DNA of 64,000 nucleotides, from NCBI GenBank assembly GCA_000181795.3, contig CM012953.1, positions 3,929,923 through 3,993,922 of the forward strand, read 5' to 3'. Source of the DNA: Trichinella spiralis. Lineage: Eukaryota; Nematoda; Enoplea; Trichinellida; Trichinellidae. Made by a program: the position numbers and the translations under genes. The notes beneath the pieces were generated by a model. It saw only the letters and a list, made by a program, of their open reading frames with translations, made no database searches and was not told the DNA's origin. Of this stretch, positions 45,852-63,802 are shown in pieces. The first letter of the stretch is position 1, and every line of letters begins with the position of its first letter.

Positions 45852-47200
45852 CTAACGACGCCGCCTTCTACTGGGAGTAGAGACTTTTGATGCAGAAAAC
45901 AATGGACCTCCGAACGTAAACACGGGATTTTGAATTGCTAAAAACAAAATTAATAAATTATTCGTAAAAATTAAAACAGATATAAACATTATTTTATGAA
46001 ACTGAAAGAAACAAAAATCATAAAGTAAGGAAGTTATGCATACTTCCAATCGTTGGGTTAGCGCCTGTGTTGCATCCCGCATTCGGCGTTAAGGTAGAAT
46101 TTGAGGCAGTAGTCGAATCTAATATGAACATTTTAAGTTAGAAAACTTACATAAAAATTAAATATACATAATTTTTCATTTTATTTAATACAAACATGCC
46201 AAAATATATGTTAACTTAATGAAATTAATGTCTCACTTGGTAATGAAGTTGAAGCTCCAAAACGAAACCCAGACGTTGGAAACTGAGAGTTGGTAAAATT
46301 AAAATTAGTAGAAATGATTGGAGAGCTGAATATTGTAGTGGAAGTCGTAAAAGGCACAATACTAGCAGAAGTAGAGGACAATGAAAGACTCACTGCTGCA
46401 CTGCCAAAACAAAATGGCATTGGAGCGCTTGATGCAGCATGTGAAACACCAAGCTGAAATTAAAAATGTCGTAAAAATCGTTTGAATGTAGTTTTTAATA
46501 TTTACAGAAGGTGTAACAGATGTGGTTACAGTAGTAAATGCGGACGTGGAACAATTTGACACTTGTTCAGAAACTGTAGTCCCATTTGTTGCCAAAAATG
46601 AGTTCAGCTGGAATGGTTTTTCAGGATCACTATCTTTCTGAGCTACAACAGCAGAGTCAAGCTGAGAAGGCTTAACTTCACTTAAACCATTCTCAGAAAC
46701 ATCATCTCCACTTAGTTTAACTGTTTTATCAAGAAGCGGCTTTTTCGCTTCTGATGCACACATGTCATCCACAATATCTATACGACCTTCTTTTAAAAAT
46801 GGCCAAAGATTATATTTTTTAAAATTATCAGAGAAAGATTGATGTGGTCTTTTCCGACTGGATCCTTTCAGAAGATGGTTAAATGCCTGCTGTGAGGTCT
46901 CATCAATGACCTTAGAAAACTGCTTTGGTGATGGAGACCTCGAAGACTGAAATTAAATTAAATTTATTAAACAAAAAATAAAATCAAACTACAAATTTAT
47001 CCAACCCGGCATGATCTGGGACTGCTAAAAACGGGTAATTTTAAGCGAACAGAAGTACACAATTTACGAGTGGCATTTTTCTGTTGAATTTTCAACGTGC
47101 TACTATTCAACTTTGAAGAAGCGGGTGATTTCGATCTAGATCGACTCTTTATTATCCGTTTTTCTAACCGGCTTTTATTACAGCAGCCACTGGGCGTCAT
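45852..47200 (-). CDS. Small FG-repeat nucleoporin-like protein with an Arg-rich C-terminus
   Basis: Minus-strand exons: 47200-47006, 46946-46506, 46453-46237, 46118-46044, 45937-45852, about 337 residues, all phases agree. The N-terminal third is basic and Ser-rich (SRSRSKSPASSK). A short motif-bearing region follows (AFNHLLKGSSRKRPHQSF, NLWPFLKEGRIDIV), then a Ser/Thr-rich, low-charge region with scattered FG dipeptides (FCFGS, FRFGA, FTFGGPLFS), and it ends SRRRRR. FG spacing plus a terminal basic cluster recalls Nup153 or POM121 (nuclear basket or membrane-ring FG proteins), but it is far shorter. A role at the nuclear pore is inferred from composition, not clear orthology. Confidence 0.65.
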
Positions 47201-48906
47201 TTTAGCTAATACCTATGAATAATAAATACACTTAACACAATTTTTTGAAAATAAAGCATCTTTGTTGCTGCTAACAACGGCATCTTTGATCTGGAATTTT
47301 CAACATTTTAATGAAAAATAGAAGAGAACTGCTTAGAAAGTAAATAAGATTGGTGTTTAAAAAATATATACTATAATGATAATAATAACAATTATCATTA
47401 AAATCATAAAATAACAAGAGCAAGACATTTCACAAATTAAAATATTTAAATAATTTTCTAACTTTAATTAACAGTCAAACTGTTAAACGAATAATTTTCA
47501 ATGCATGAATCTCAATTTTTTATATAAACAAAAATAACACAAAAAAATAGAATGACGTTAAAATAAACACAGATAGCAATATAACAAAGCTTTATATAAA
47601 CGTAAACCTCTCAATCAGTTAAAAACACATTTCAGAGATATAAAATTCACATGCAATGTCTAATATAAAACATTAAAAAAACATATGTCTATCTTTAAAA
47701 TTATAAAGAGCTTAGTATAATAAAGTGGCATCATTAAATAATAACAACATATTAGGCCTCGATCGTAAGCTGCACATTACCAAATTTCGAAATGATCTGC
47801 CGCAAACAGAATGTAGCTGTAAAACTGAATAAATTTAAAATGTATGTGAATATACTTTGCATATAAATAAATAATAAGTTATGCTGAATCGATTTGAAAT
47901 TTTCTAAACTTTTACATGGCCAAATATTTAAAATAGGAAAGATACTGTAATATAAAAAAGTACAATTTTTATTGAAGTTGAAAGATTTAATAAAATTTCG
48001 GTTTGATTTAATAAAAAAATATTTAATATGAATCTGTAGAAGTCAAAGGTTAAAGTCAAAGCTCAAACAAACTGTTATAACAACTCTTTGATATAATGTT
48101 TTTGTTACTTTCATATTTAGGTAAAAATATTTCTTAATTTTTCTTAATGTTGTCTATAATGATAATGTCATGTCACTTAATAATGATGCTTTAGTTGTAT
48201 AAAAATTATGTCAATCATTTATGGAACAAACCTGCTTAAATACACGAAAGTAACTATTTTCTATTAATTTTTTTCATTCAAATTAATATCTTTTAATTAT
48301 AAAAGAATCTCCTAAAACATTATTTGTCATTTTTATTTAAAAATTAAAAATTCAATTTAGAAGTTTGACATTTATTTTTCTAGAACCTCCAGCATACGAC
48401 AATTCGAATTAAATTGAGCATTTATGATAAAGCCTGATCCAAATGTTATACTGTACTTATATACTGTAATGCTTGTATTATTTTTTGCTCATTTTATGTT
48501 TGTTATTCTATAAAAAATTTATTTTCAACAGATTTTATTTTATGTAAAATTTCACTTATTTATTTAATTGTAAGTTGAAATTGTAAATTATGTCAAATTA
48601 TGTTTGTTATTGAGCAGATTATTATGTTAATAAAATTTAAACATAAGTTCATTTATCAATATAAGTTTGCATTTTCTTATTATGAATAATTTTATGAGTA
48701 TCCTAACGTTTTTTAAACATATACTCCTGTTAACGTTTTGCGCACATTTATTTATATTTCAGAAAGTATTTTCGAACAGAAATGTTTAACATTTCTTAAA
48801 TTATGACAATGTTGCATAATAGTGCAAGTTGTATAATTTTTTGCGCTTTCTGATTGTATTTTAATATTAATATTTATTTATTTTACGATAATTTTGTAGT
48901 TCTGAA
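47201..48906. other. Divergent 1.7 kb region between the FG-nucleoporin gene and NSUN2
   Basis: Extremely AT-rich. Contains one candidate short frame on the minus strand (47752-47862). Otherwise no gene, repeat array or structured RNA could be supported. Confidence 0.35.
47752..47862 (-). CDS. Candidate 36-residue short open reading frame
   Basis: Minus strand, ATG at 47862: starts MQSIFTYILNLFSFTATFCL and ends FGNVQLTIEA before TAA. The last 20 codons have balanced base composition (CGG, GCC, CTT, ACG), unlike the surrounding AT-rich DNA, and directly follow a good acceptor (TTTTACAG). It may instead be the terminal exon of a gene whose upstream exons I could not find. No family recognised. 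Confidence 0.22.
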   Translation of the reverse strand: MQSIFTYILNLFSFTATFCLRQIISKFGNVQLTIEA

Positions 48907-53687
<4,781 letters not shown>

Positions 53688-54358
53688 ATTGGTTGGTGAA
53701 ATGGAAGTTTTGTTTCATTCGAGGAAGCATTGTGTGTGTTCATCGTATCAGGCCAGATAATAATAGAAGAGATTTGTTTTTGTTTTTTCTTTAATGAGAT
53801 TTGAGCGTTGTTTCAAATTGAATTGAGAATTGATTGCACAATATTTGTTCACTACTGATGTTTAAAATCTAACCGATAATCTTTCCTTGAAAAGTGTATA
53901 TTTATTAAAAACTTTTTCCCTCTCAATAATTACTGTTTAATAAGGCGACAAATTTGCACTTTGGTGAATTTGTCCTGTTTGCATGTTGAAGTTCGATAAC
54001 GGTGCAAAAGCATCATCATTGATTATCGAAGGGGATGCTAATTTTTGGAAAAGAAAAGAAAAAGATATTGTAAAGTTTTCAATTTGCATAACATAAATTG
54101 TGCTGAACTGAACAGGGGCAAATGATCACAGTGTCAGTTAGCAGTATAAGTACGCGCCGTGTGGCAAGTTTTCGTGACACACCCATCGCTCGTGTTGATG
54201 ATCCATTGCATTGGAAATTATTTTTGTTTTCTTTTTTTATTTCTTTTAGATTATTTTCCACTACTGTTTGTAAAAGATGACGTGGTGGAATATTTTTTGA
54301 ACTTGCAGTTGAAAAAAAAGCGAATATTACATATATTATTGATACGATCGAAGAAGTG
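53688..54358. other. Spacer and probable 5' leader of ASK1
   Basis: Contains the NSUN2 3' UTR and an acceptor-like CTGAACAG at 54109-54116 followed by ATG 54122. From there a frame (starting MITVSVSSISTRRVASFRD) could extend ASK1 N-terminally if a 39-bp intron were removed. A second upstream frame ends in TGA overlapping the chosen ASK1 ATG (TGATG at 54357-54361). The real first exon is unsettled. Confidence 0.35.
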
Positions 54359-57300
54359 ATGTCGAGAAAAGTAACTCCTCCGGGTAGTTTGGTCAGTGCC
54401 GATTCAGTGACTGGGATCAAACCTTTGTCAAGAGCGTTGCAAGTTGCGGTCGTGATCGACTTGCTGATCAAAGATGGTCTGCCGATAAGGCAGCTAGTTT
54501 GGGATGAGTTGCAAAAATTGGACGAATCTACCAATATGAACATGCAAGTAAGTGTGTGTGGGTGTGTGTGGATTGAAAATAGGTATGCAGTGTTTTTAAA
54601 TTTTGTTCCAAATATAGTACATTCCGTTTGAAAAATTGGATTTTGGAGAAATATCCAGTTTGGATATGTTCTACAATGCCGATTTGGCAATTGTCGACGT
54701 GAGCGTCTCTAGCCAACGGACGACGTTGTGCTATCATTTGGGCGTTCGCGAAAGTATGCACCAAGATTACAACATTGTACTTTGCTCTTTCGAAGAGAAA
54801 CGCCAGCCGATGTCGTTCATGTTCATGGTGAATAATTTTTTTTTCTGTTTTTTTCTTCTGTAGTCTTTTTCACTTGTACTATCTTTTCAAGGTTCCATTC
54901 AACAATTACAAACCGCTGATATGTACCACGTCTGATAATGCGCTGATTGCGGTTGAATGCAGCCAATTTTTCCCCGGCATGTCTTCAAACGCGATCTTGG
55001 CCAGCGGTAATAACAGCTCATTTCGGACGAAAATCAAAAAGCTGTTGAAAGACGTGCAAATTGACGCGACGTTAGTCTGTTGTTGTTCGTGCTTCATTGG
55101 AATATGATTTATTTATTTGTTCGTTTGTTCAGTGCACATGTGAAGGAGAAATTTTTGGCCGACCTACGTCAGGCGCGGCAGAAGTGCGAAGGCGGCGAGC
55201 TGAGCGTTGTGCTCGATCGACTGCGAATGCGCCTCGACGATCCGGACGTATTGTCCGTGGATACTGTAGTCAACATGCTTTTGTCGTACAGGTTCAAATT
55301 TTATTTGTACAGTTGTACGTGTTGACATGATAATTGTTTTTTTTCCATTAATTCATTTAACAGAGATATTCAAAATTACAATGCCATGGTCTCTTTGGTA
55401 GAGGACGTTTCCAGTTTACCGTATGACAAAATTCACGAATCACCAGCGGTGCAGTTCAATTATGCGTTTGCGTTGAATCGGTTTGTGTGTGTTTATTATT
55501 ATTATTAATAATATTAATATTATTTTAATTGGATTTTCAATTTAGTCGAAATAAAGATAAAGATCGTGACAAGGCGTTGAGCGTGACTTTGGATTCGTTG
55601 TCAAGCCAAGAGAATCAGGTGCCAGATTTTCTCTGCTTAGCCGGACGTATTTATAAGGACAAATTGGCCGAATCGAACTTTGCCGACGTTGAAGCACGCG
55701 ACGCGGCAATCCACTGGCAAGTTTTATCGATTTATTAATTTATTTTTCAAATTGTAATTTTTTTAAATAGGTATCGGAAAGGTTTTGAAATTCAACCGAA
55801 CGAATACGCAGGAATTAATTTAGCCACGTTGTTAGTGATCGCCGGTGAAACGTTTCAGACGAGTTCAGAATTGCAGCAAATTGGTTATAGTTATTATTTA
55901 AATTTTCCTTTTTATTCTCGAAATTGTTCTATTGTTGTTGTTGTTGTTGTTATAGCTGTGATTTTGAGCGGCTTGTTGGGACGGAAAGGTTCGTTGCAAG
56001 ATTTGAAAGATTACTGGGATGTGGCGACATTTTTTGAAATCAGCGTTCTCGCGGAAAATTACGCCAACTCTTGCCAAGCTGCTTATCACATGTTTTTGCT
56101 CAAGCCGCCCGCCTGGTAATTGAGAATAATTTTTGAAAGAAAAAAAAAGTATTTTAATTGAAAAATTTTATCCATTATAATCTATCAGGTTTCTCAAGTC
56201 GACAATTGGCAATATCAAATTGATCAAACGTTTTCGAGAAACGTTGAATCGAAGCATGCCTGAAAATCAGTTCGACTACCGGCAGTTTTTGTTTTGGATG
56301 GAATTTTTCGTGGAAAATACCAAATCGGACGAAATTTGCACCGATACCAGATTTCCAGTGTTGACCATGGAGCCGAGTAAGGTGAGTGAGAGCTTGGCAA
56401 GCTTAGCCGCTTGCATGCAGACGGATGTCGAATGAATGTTCAGATCTACATACCGAGCTACGTGTTGGTGAATGAGGAGAGCAAAGCGATTTCCCTTTGG
56501 CACGTCGAAGATACGAATCGGAAAAATTTGACGCAGTGGATTTTTCCGGCCGAATCGATCCGGGCCGTCAGTGCGGCCAGAAGAGACGAACGGGCCGTCT
56601 ATTTGTACGTCTATTTAAATAGCGACGATTTTATGCTCTTCTTTCCGTCGGACAATCACCGAAAGCGGTTTGTTGTTTAATTAATTAATTATTTATTTAT
56701 TTTTTTTGCAATTATTAATTTTAATAATTTTTTTTGCACCATCGTCTTGTTGTTCAGGTTTTTGCAACTCGTCGAAGAAATAACTTGTTTCGAAGGGACC
56801 AAATTGCTCGCCAGTTACACCGAACTGCAACCGGTTTTGGTAAGAAAAAATTATTTCAATACACTTTTATCAACATACAAATAACAAAAAGGGTTTTATT
56901 AACTTTAAACAAAAGAGAGAGAGAGAGAGAATGAATAAATGCACACACACTGACTGTGAGTTGTTCAAATCACATATATCAATCACATCATATAAAATTG
57001 TACATATATTTGCTTTATCTTTTCTAATTATTTAAATAAACAATTCTGTTATCTCCATGTTGATGGTAATTTCATTAGTATTATTATTAATATTTTTGTC
57101 GATGATGATTTTTCTTTTTCCATTTTCAATATTCCATTGCATCTCTAGTACGAATACGAGACCGACGCGAACGATCAGAGGGTCGTACTTGGCAAAGGTA
57201 CTTTTGGAACAGTTTACGCCGGAAGGGATTTGAACTCGCAGCGGACAATCGCCATTAAAGAAGTTGAAATTAAAAATCACGAGTGGGATTTTGGATTTGG

Positions 57301-60300
57301 TTTAAAATTTAAAATTTAAATTTAAATTACCATCTTGTAGAGAAGTGCAACCGTTGATGGAAGAAATTCAACTCCATTCCACCCTCGTCCATCCGAACAT
57401 TGTGCAATATTTAGGTTGTGAGGTGTCGGATGATAATCGCATTTTTCGAATATTCATGGAACAAGTGCCCGGCGGTATTTTATCATCTATTCTGCTCTGC
57501 TTTATCTGTTCTTGACTTGCTTTTTGCATAATTCATTTTCCAGGCAGTTTGTCGTTGTTGCTCCGCAACAAATGGGGTCCACTGATCGACAACGAAACCA
57601 CCATTGCCTATTACGCCAGGCAAATATTAGAAGGCTTAAATTATCTGGTAAATTGAAATCAAATTGCAAATTTATATATGCATATTTTTTTTGTTGAATT
57701 TTTAGCATTCGCAAAAAATTGTCCATCGTGATATCAAAGGTGACAACGTTCTGGTCAACACTTACAGCGGTCAGTGTAAAATATCCGACTTTGGCACTTG
57801 CAAACGTCTGGCCGGACTGAATCCCATTGCCGACACGTTCACCGGTTTGTGTTCACCGGTTGTGGTTGGTTGATTTGCACGGTGATATTTCATTCTTTTT
57901 TTTTCCCACCATATTCAGGCACTTTGCAATACATGGCTCCGGAAGTGATTGATCAGGGAATGCGAGGTTACGGTGCTCCGGTAGAATATTATTTTTTTCA
58001 ACTATTGTTAATGCAAATTATTTTCATCTTCATTTTTTGTTCGTTCAGGCTGACATTTGGTCATTTGGCTGTACAATGATTGAAATGGCATCCGGCAAGC
58101 CTCCATTTGTTGAGGTGTTGATTTTTTGAGCGGAAACGTTTAATTAATTAATTAATTAAATTTTATTGTTCAAATTTTAGCTCGGCTCTCCTCAAGCTGC
58201 CATTTTCAAAGTTGGAATGTTCAAAGCTCATCCGCCCATTCCGGAAGGGCTTTCCAATCAAGCTAAACAACTGATCGAAAGGTTTGTTTTGCAGAAAGAA
58301 AAAAAATTCAAAAGCAAACAAAATAATGTGCATATATATATATATGTTTGCTTGTTTTGTTTGGTATTTCAGGTGCTTCGAACCCGACCCGAACAAACGA
58401 CCCACCGCCGTTCAACTTTTGGTCGATCCATTTTTTGAGCAGTATAGAGTTTTTAATTTTTACTATTTACTTATTTGTTTGTTTGTTTGTTTGTTTATAT
58501 GCTAATTTTCAAAAATGGAAATTTTTTTCCCCCGTTTTTCAGAATTCGCTTTCGTCGAATTGCAAAGCCCGCCCTGGAAAGTGGCTACCGTGATTCTAGT
58601 ATTCGCTACTCTTCTGTTTCTATTCCTGAGTCAAATTTTTCTATGTAGGTCGATTTTATGCTCGTTCTATCTCGTGCGTCAATTCACAGTCAGACCAGAA
58701 GCGAGAGTAAAATATTTATTTATTTATTTATTTATTTATTTATGTTCAGTTCATTCATCATTTCGGTTTATTTCTTTTATCGCTTGAGCTTGCTTGCTTA
58801 TTTTATTTTATTTTATTCTATTTGTAAATATTATTTTTTTTCTTGTTCATATTTTTTGGGGATATTATTATTTTTATTGTTGTTGTTGTTGTTTATACCT
58901 TTTGTTTTGTCTTCAACTGCTATAGTATAGTGTTTATCGGTATAAAACTGTTTATTTATAGTTTTGTTTATTATTTTTCTTATAGCTTTTTTACGTATTT
59001 ATTTTTTTATTAGTTGACAAAGTAAAACAAGCATACATATTTGTACATGATAATTACAGTATCAGTTGTTGCATATCATCTCTTGTACGTCTGCGTGTGT
59101 GTATGTATGTGTGTGTATCTGTACATTTGTAGCATGAACAGCAACAGGGTGTTATTATATTATTATCGCTATTGAAAGAATTCTGCATTATTTTTATTAT
59201 CTTCTTATTTCTTGCTATCTTCTACTTATTGTTTTTTATTGCATTTTTACTCGACTAACTTTTTTTACAATTTTTTTGTGATTCAATTTTTGACCAGGAC
59301 TGCAAACGCTATATATTTTCGAACTGATAAATATTTTTTCATAACAATTTATCACAAAATTTCAAAAATTATTTGCATTTTTTAGCATAGTATGTGTGTT
59401 TTTTATTCATTGTTCAGTCGAACGTGTTTGTAAAACTTTGAATGAAAAGAAAAAATAGCGTACTGTTGTAGTCCTGGTCAAGAAAGCTGATTTTCAAGTT
59501 GTCTACTGATTTAGATCTAGTCGGCTGTCTTCGTCGTCTTTGCTGGCTTTGAATGAACTGAGCGACAGTTCGGCCATTCAAGAAAGACATCCGAGCAGTG
59601 CTGGGCACGATTCAGCGGCGTCGAAATTTTTCATGCTCCGCAAAGATTCCGAAAGACGCGACACTCTTGCCACAATAATGACCGAATATGAAAATCAAGT
59701 ATTATTCGATTATTATGCACAAAATTGAAATATTATTTATTTTGAAAAAAAAAATATATTTTTCAGATAATCGATCTTTGGCTATCTTCGATTGGGAGTG
59801 GTGCGAATTCGGATGTTGCAGTTAGTGCGGTATTCGGATCAGAGTTTTATTTGTTGTTTGATGTTGAAAAAAAAAACATTTTTTTTATTTTCATAATTTC
59901 TTCAGAATATACTTAGAACACTGTTGACTTGTATGCGAAAGTACATTTTTGACAAAGATTCCACAAAAGTACGAACAGTTGCAGGTAAGTGATTATTTTT
60001 TCATTTGCAAAATTTGGCAATTGAAGAAAAAAAAAGACAGTTCATTTTCTTTCAAATCTACCTCAACAATTATTTTTCATCATCAGTGGTTCGTTTCCAC
60101 ATGTATAAAATATATTTTGATTGATCGATTTAATGATCATTGCGTTAGAATTTTCTTTTTTTTTATTATTTACTTGATGTTAATGTCACAAGTTTTGGAA
60201 ATGACTTGAAGACAAAACAATCGCATGGTTTTTATTTATTAAAATTAAAATTATTCAGTGTATTTTTTTCAATCGTGGCAACAAACTTTTTTACGTGGAA

Positions 60301-61343
60301 AAATGTATCTAGTTAGTCGTATTTGTTTCATTTCAAATAATACTCATTTGAATATTAATTCATGTTCGATATTATACTTTTTTTTGTTTTTTTTTGATAT
60401 GAAATTGTATTATTTTTATAAATTTGTACTTTGACACTTTATATCTATCCGAAGTTTATGCTTAACTATTTTCAGTTGTGATGGTTGACATTATTTATGT
60501 TATTGTTGTTATTGTTGTTCATTGTGATGGTGTTTTAAATAGTAGTATAATTGCAGGGAATGGACACATTGATCCTCCGATATTTACAGGTTTGAATTTA
60601 AATTTAAATTTTCTGTCTAAATGCACTGACGACTTTTGTAAATTATTTTTCACCGTACAGATTTAGATGTTTTTTTTTGTTGTTAGCAATTTCAAGCTCC
60701 TGTAGATGATCTGCACCTCCTATCCCCTCTTTGTATTTGACGATTCTCTTGACTGAATTATTTCAAAGATGATTTTTTACACGCATACGTGTCTCTGTGT
60801 GTGTAGAGATAGAAATAATGAAGCAAAGCGTACTCACCAATGCTTGCCCGTATTTGCTTCTCTCATATACTAAAACAGTAGAATAAAAATCAAACAAACA
60901 AACAAACAAATACTACACTCTACTGTAGCATATTATTAGTATTGTTTTTCTTGAACTGTGACTCTATTGCTTGCTCGAACTTATTTTGCTTACACCGCTT
61001 AGCCAGTTTAGTTGTACAGTTAGTTAGTCTAATGCGTAGTCTTTACGTAGATACCAAAGCGTATATGCAAAAACACGTACACATATGTATATATCATATG
61101 AATGTTTTTGCTTGTTTGTCTGTTTATTTTGTTATTTGCAAGCTTTTTTTTGGTGACGTGTTTAAAATGCGTAGAATTTTTACATGCATCAGCGTGTAGT
61201 TTGTTGGTCAGTTAGTTAGAATATGGAAAAAGTAATCTTTTTCTTAATGTTTTAGACGAAATAAGATGTTTGATCAGCTCTGGTGCAACGTCAAACACCA
61301 ACATCCGTCTTGCTCTTTACGCTTTTCAGGATGTGGTGAGATT

Positions 61344-61377
<34 letters not shown>

Positions 61378-62742
61378 GTATGTTTCATATTTTCCCACTC
61401 AGATGCATTATGTGCTTCGACAACAGCGCATCAAACCTCACTGGATGTTCGCTTTGGACAATTTGATTCGGTCATGCGTGCAGTGTGTTGTTGAGATGCT
61501 TCTTCCAGGTGAGATAGATGGATTGTTGTTATTGCTTGGATTTGGCTGTTTGAGAAAAAAAAGCATGTTCAGATGCAATATCGAATTTGTCGGTTCAAGA
61601 TTCGGACGGATCATCTTCGTATTCGTCGGTCGTGTCGGCGAAATCACCGATTGTACCGTCGTTCGGTTACAACGACTTTGGCTTTACCAATTCACTGACC
61701 AAGCAGCTTCGAAAAGAGTTGAAAGATTACACGGCCGAAAATCAGAGGTAGACAGATATACAGATATGAGAGGGAGAGGCAGAGGGGGGGAGACAGAGAG
61801 AGAGAAATTTTGCCCCATGATGGGTGATTTATTTAATTGTGAATTTCAAACAGGCTTCTGGGTGAGCTGTTGAAATTGTACACATGTTATCAGAAATTGT
61901 TGAAACCGTTGACCGAGCACATAGAACAAAAGTTGACGGCCACCACCACCACCACCACCATTAAGTGCGCCGGCGGCGGCAGCAGCAGCAGCAGCAACAG
62001 CAGCGGCATTTGTGCTGCTGGAAGGAGCAGAAAAGCCGAAGAGCAGCAGCAGATGATCCGACGAAATTCCGCACCGGCAACAACAAGCTCGATAGCAGCC
62101 GAAACGAGGAAGTTGGTTGCATGCACGCAATTATTGCACTAACGAGGTGATAATGATAATCAGCTTGGTTTCAGATGTTCCCTGATTGTTGAAGAGGAGG
62201 GTGTTGGTGGTGTGGAGTCGTCGGCGTCGGCGTCGTCTTCGTTGCTTGACAACAGCAGTGATGACTACCAGGAAGGCAAATCTTGGACGAAGGATTCATC
62301 GTTACCAAAAAATGAGTAACAGAGCAACATAATTTGTTGGATTTTTTCACTAGTTGTTTTGTCTCATGTGCAAAATTGTCATTCAAATTTTATAGTGATG
62401 ATGGTGGTCGTGACGCTTTGGTCAATTGGTTGAAAGAGTTGAACGTCGACGAACGGTCGATTGAAATTCTGACAAATCATCAGTACACGTTGCAAGACTT
62501 GATGGAGATGGTCACGCGGGAAGAGTTGCTTCACATCGGCTTGAAGTGAGCCAGCTAGCTATAAGTGAAATGGAATCAATTTTGACGAACTGTGTGCATT
62601 GTTTTGCAGAGGTGGTGTTTGTTGTCGTCTTTGGCGAAGCATCGTTTCGCAGAGGAGAAGCTTTTGTGCTAGTAGCAGCACTGCTGCTACTACTGTTGCA
62701 GCAACTGACGAAGCAGACCGAAGAGAAAACAATAATGACTGA
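54359..62742 (+). CDS. MAP3K5: Apoptosis signal-regulating kinase 1 orthologue (MAP3K5; nsy-1 type)
   Basis: MAP3K of the p38/JNK stress and innate-immunity pathway (NSY-1 in C. elegans). Thirty-one exons: 54359-54547, 54618-54827, 54892-55070, 55133-55291, 55364-55480, 55546-55716, 55771-55883, 55956-56115, 56189-56381, 56444-56667, 56758-56839, 57149-57282, 57341-57474, 57544-57647, 57706-57844, 57919-57980, 58049-58114, 58181-58281, 58373-58441, 58543-58644, 59515-59698, 59767-59829, 59906-59984, 60557-60589, 61256-61335, 61403-61508, 61573-61747, 61854-62111, 62175-62315, 62396-62545, 62610-62742; about 1,369 residues (human about 1,374). The regulatory N-half ([34 protein letters not shown]) precedes the kinase: [27 protein letters not shown], activation loop [12 protein letters not shown]. 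Then [22 protein letters not shown], a coiled coil and a SAM-like end. The intron after 55716 is GC-AG. Low-complexity Thr, Ser and Gly runs lie near residue 1,175. N-terminal start uncertain. Confidence 0.93.
56914..56930. repeat. (GA)n simple repeat
   Basis: Short purine repeat in an ASK1 intron. Confidence 0.9.
58714..58742. repeat. (TTTA)n microsatellite
   Basis: About seven units in the 870-bp ASK1 intron between 58644 and 59515. Confidence 0.9.
61345..61377. repeat. (TTG)n microsatellite
   Basis: About eleven units in the short ASK1 intron 61336-61402, making up about half of it. Confidence 0.9.
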
Positions 62743-63102
62743 TTTATCAATAATAATTATATATAAAATGGAATATTATTAAGCAAAATGTAAACGAGCA
62801 TTTTTTGCAGTTTTGCTACCTTCTATATATATATATTATATGCTTATTTTGAACTGCTGTTTTAAAATTAATTGTACAACGAACGCTTGTGAGCTGAGCT
62901 TGGATTAAAACATTTAACACGTTTTTATTGTGTGACAAAGTGTGGGCAAAAGAGAAAGAGATGAATGAAATTTTAAAGTTATATAATGATAACTTTAAAC
63001 TCGACCGTTGTTTAAAGTGAGCATGAACAACCAACAAACACACAACGACAAGTTGAGTCAGAGTTGTACGCGTTCATTTCTGTCTTCTGTCTCAGTTTTG
63101 CC
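62743..63102. other. Spacer between ASK1 and the small terminal gene
   Basis: 360 bp with the ASK1 3' UTR and a possible polyadenylation signal region; a short (TA)n at about 62824-62840. The next gene is preceded by TCTCAG at about 63090-63095, a candidate trans-splice acceptor seven bases before its ATG. Confidence 0.35.
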
Positions 63103-63579
63103 ATGTCCGACAACCACGACGACAAAGACGCAGCAAACAAGGAGCAAAATGGCGAAAAATCCCAAACTCAGATGGATGAAGAAGCAAGTGCATCATCATT
63201 TTCTTCATCATCCACTTCGGGTTTTTGATTATTATTTCAATTTCAGTTTTTAAAAATGAATTTCAAATTATCATTTTTTTTCCTTTTTCAAGAAATTTCC
63301 ACCGATGGTGAACAAAGCAACAAAGTGAGCTTTTCCAACCTGGTCGACGTGAAGGACACGCCCACAGACCAGCTAAGACCGCACCGGACGCAGAAGGGTC
63401 GCTTGTCGCCTTGTAACATGCGCAAGCGTTGGGTGATGGCGAAAATTTACAAAATGGGCGGTCACATTCGCGATCGAAAGACCAAATCGTTGATCGAGAT
63501 AAAACCCGGCACGAAGATGCCCGAAGGCAACAGCAAATCCAAACCCCCAGACGATGACTACCTGTTCTATTCTGAATAA
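63103..63579 (+). CDS. Uncharacterised small basic protein
   Basis: Two exons, 63103-63187 and 63293-63579, joining in frame to 123 residues (GT-AG). The start ATG gives an acidic, polar leader (MSDNHDDKDAANKEQNGEKS). The second exon is basic and looks conserved: NKVSFSNLVDVKDTP, then RTQKGRLSPCNMRKRW, then KIYKMGGHIRDRKTKSLIEI, ending DDDYLFYSE. No signal peptide, membrane segment or known fold is visible. KVSF fits the degenerate protein-phosphatase-1 docking pattern RVxF, which is only suggestive. The GC content of the coding exon and the clean splice sites support a real gene. I do not recognise the family. Confidence 0.65.
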
Positions 63580-63802
63580 AATACTCAACAGACAATCTAT
63601 AAATCGATCTATTTGTCATTTCTTTTATTTATTTATTGTTTACCTAATAACTATTCATTTTTGAATATTGACTGTTATAATTTATTATCAAAATAAAAAA
63701 ATTTAAATTTTATTTTATCTTTAATCCATAACCAACCCGAAAAAGAATACATATTTATCACATGCACATATATATATATATATAGTAGGTATGTATACAG
63801 TT
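63580..63802. other. 3' flank of the small gene
   Basis: AT-rich, with AATAAA at 63575-63580 overlapping the stop codon and AAAATAAAAAA near 63690. A (TA)n run lies at about 63770-63784. No gene seen. Confidence 0.35.

Noticed and set aside
58284-58930. Several overlapping plus-strand frames of 73-90 codons
   Set aside because: They are ASK1 exon plus microsatellite-rich intron read through; repeats such as TTTA keep frames open.
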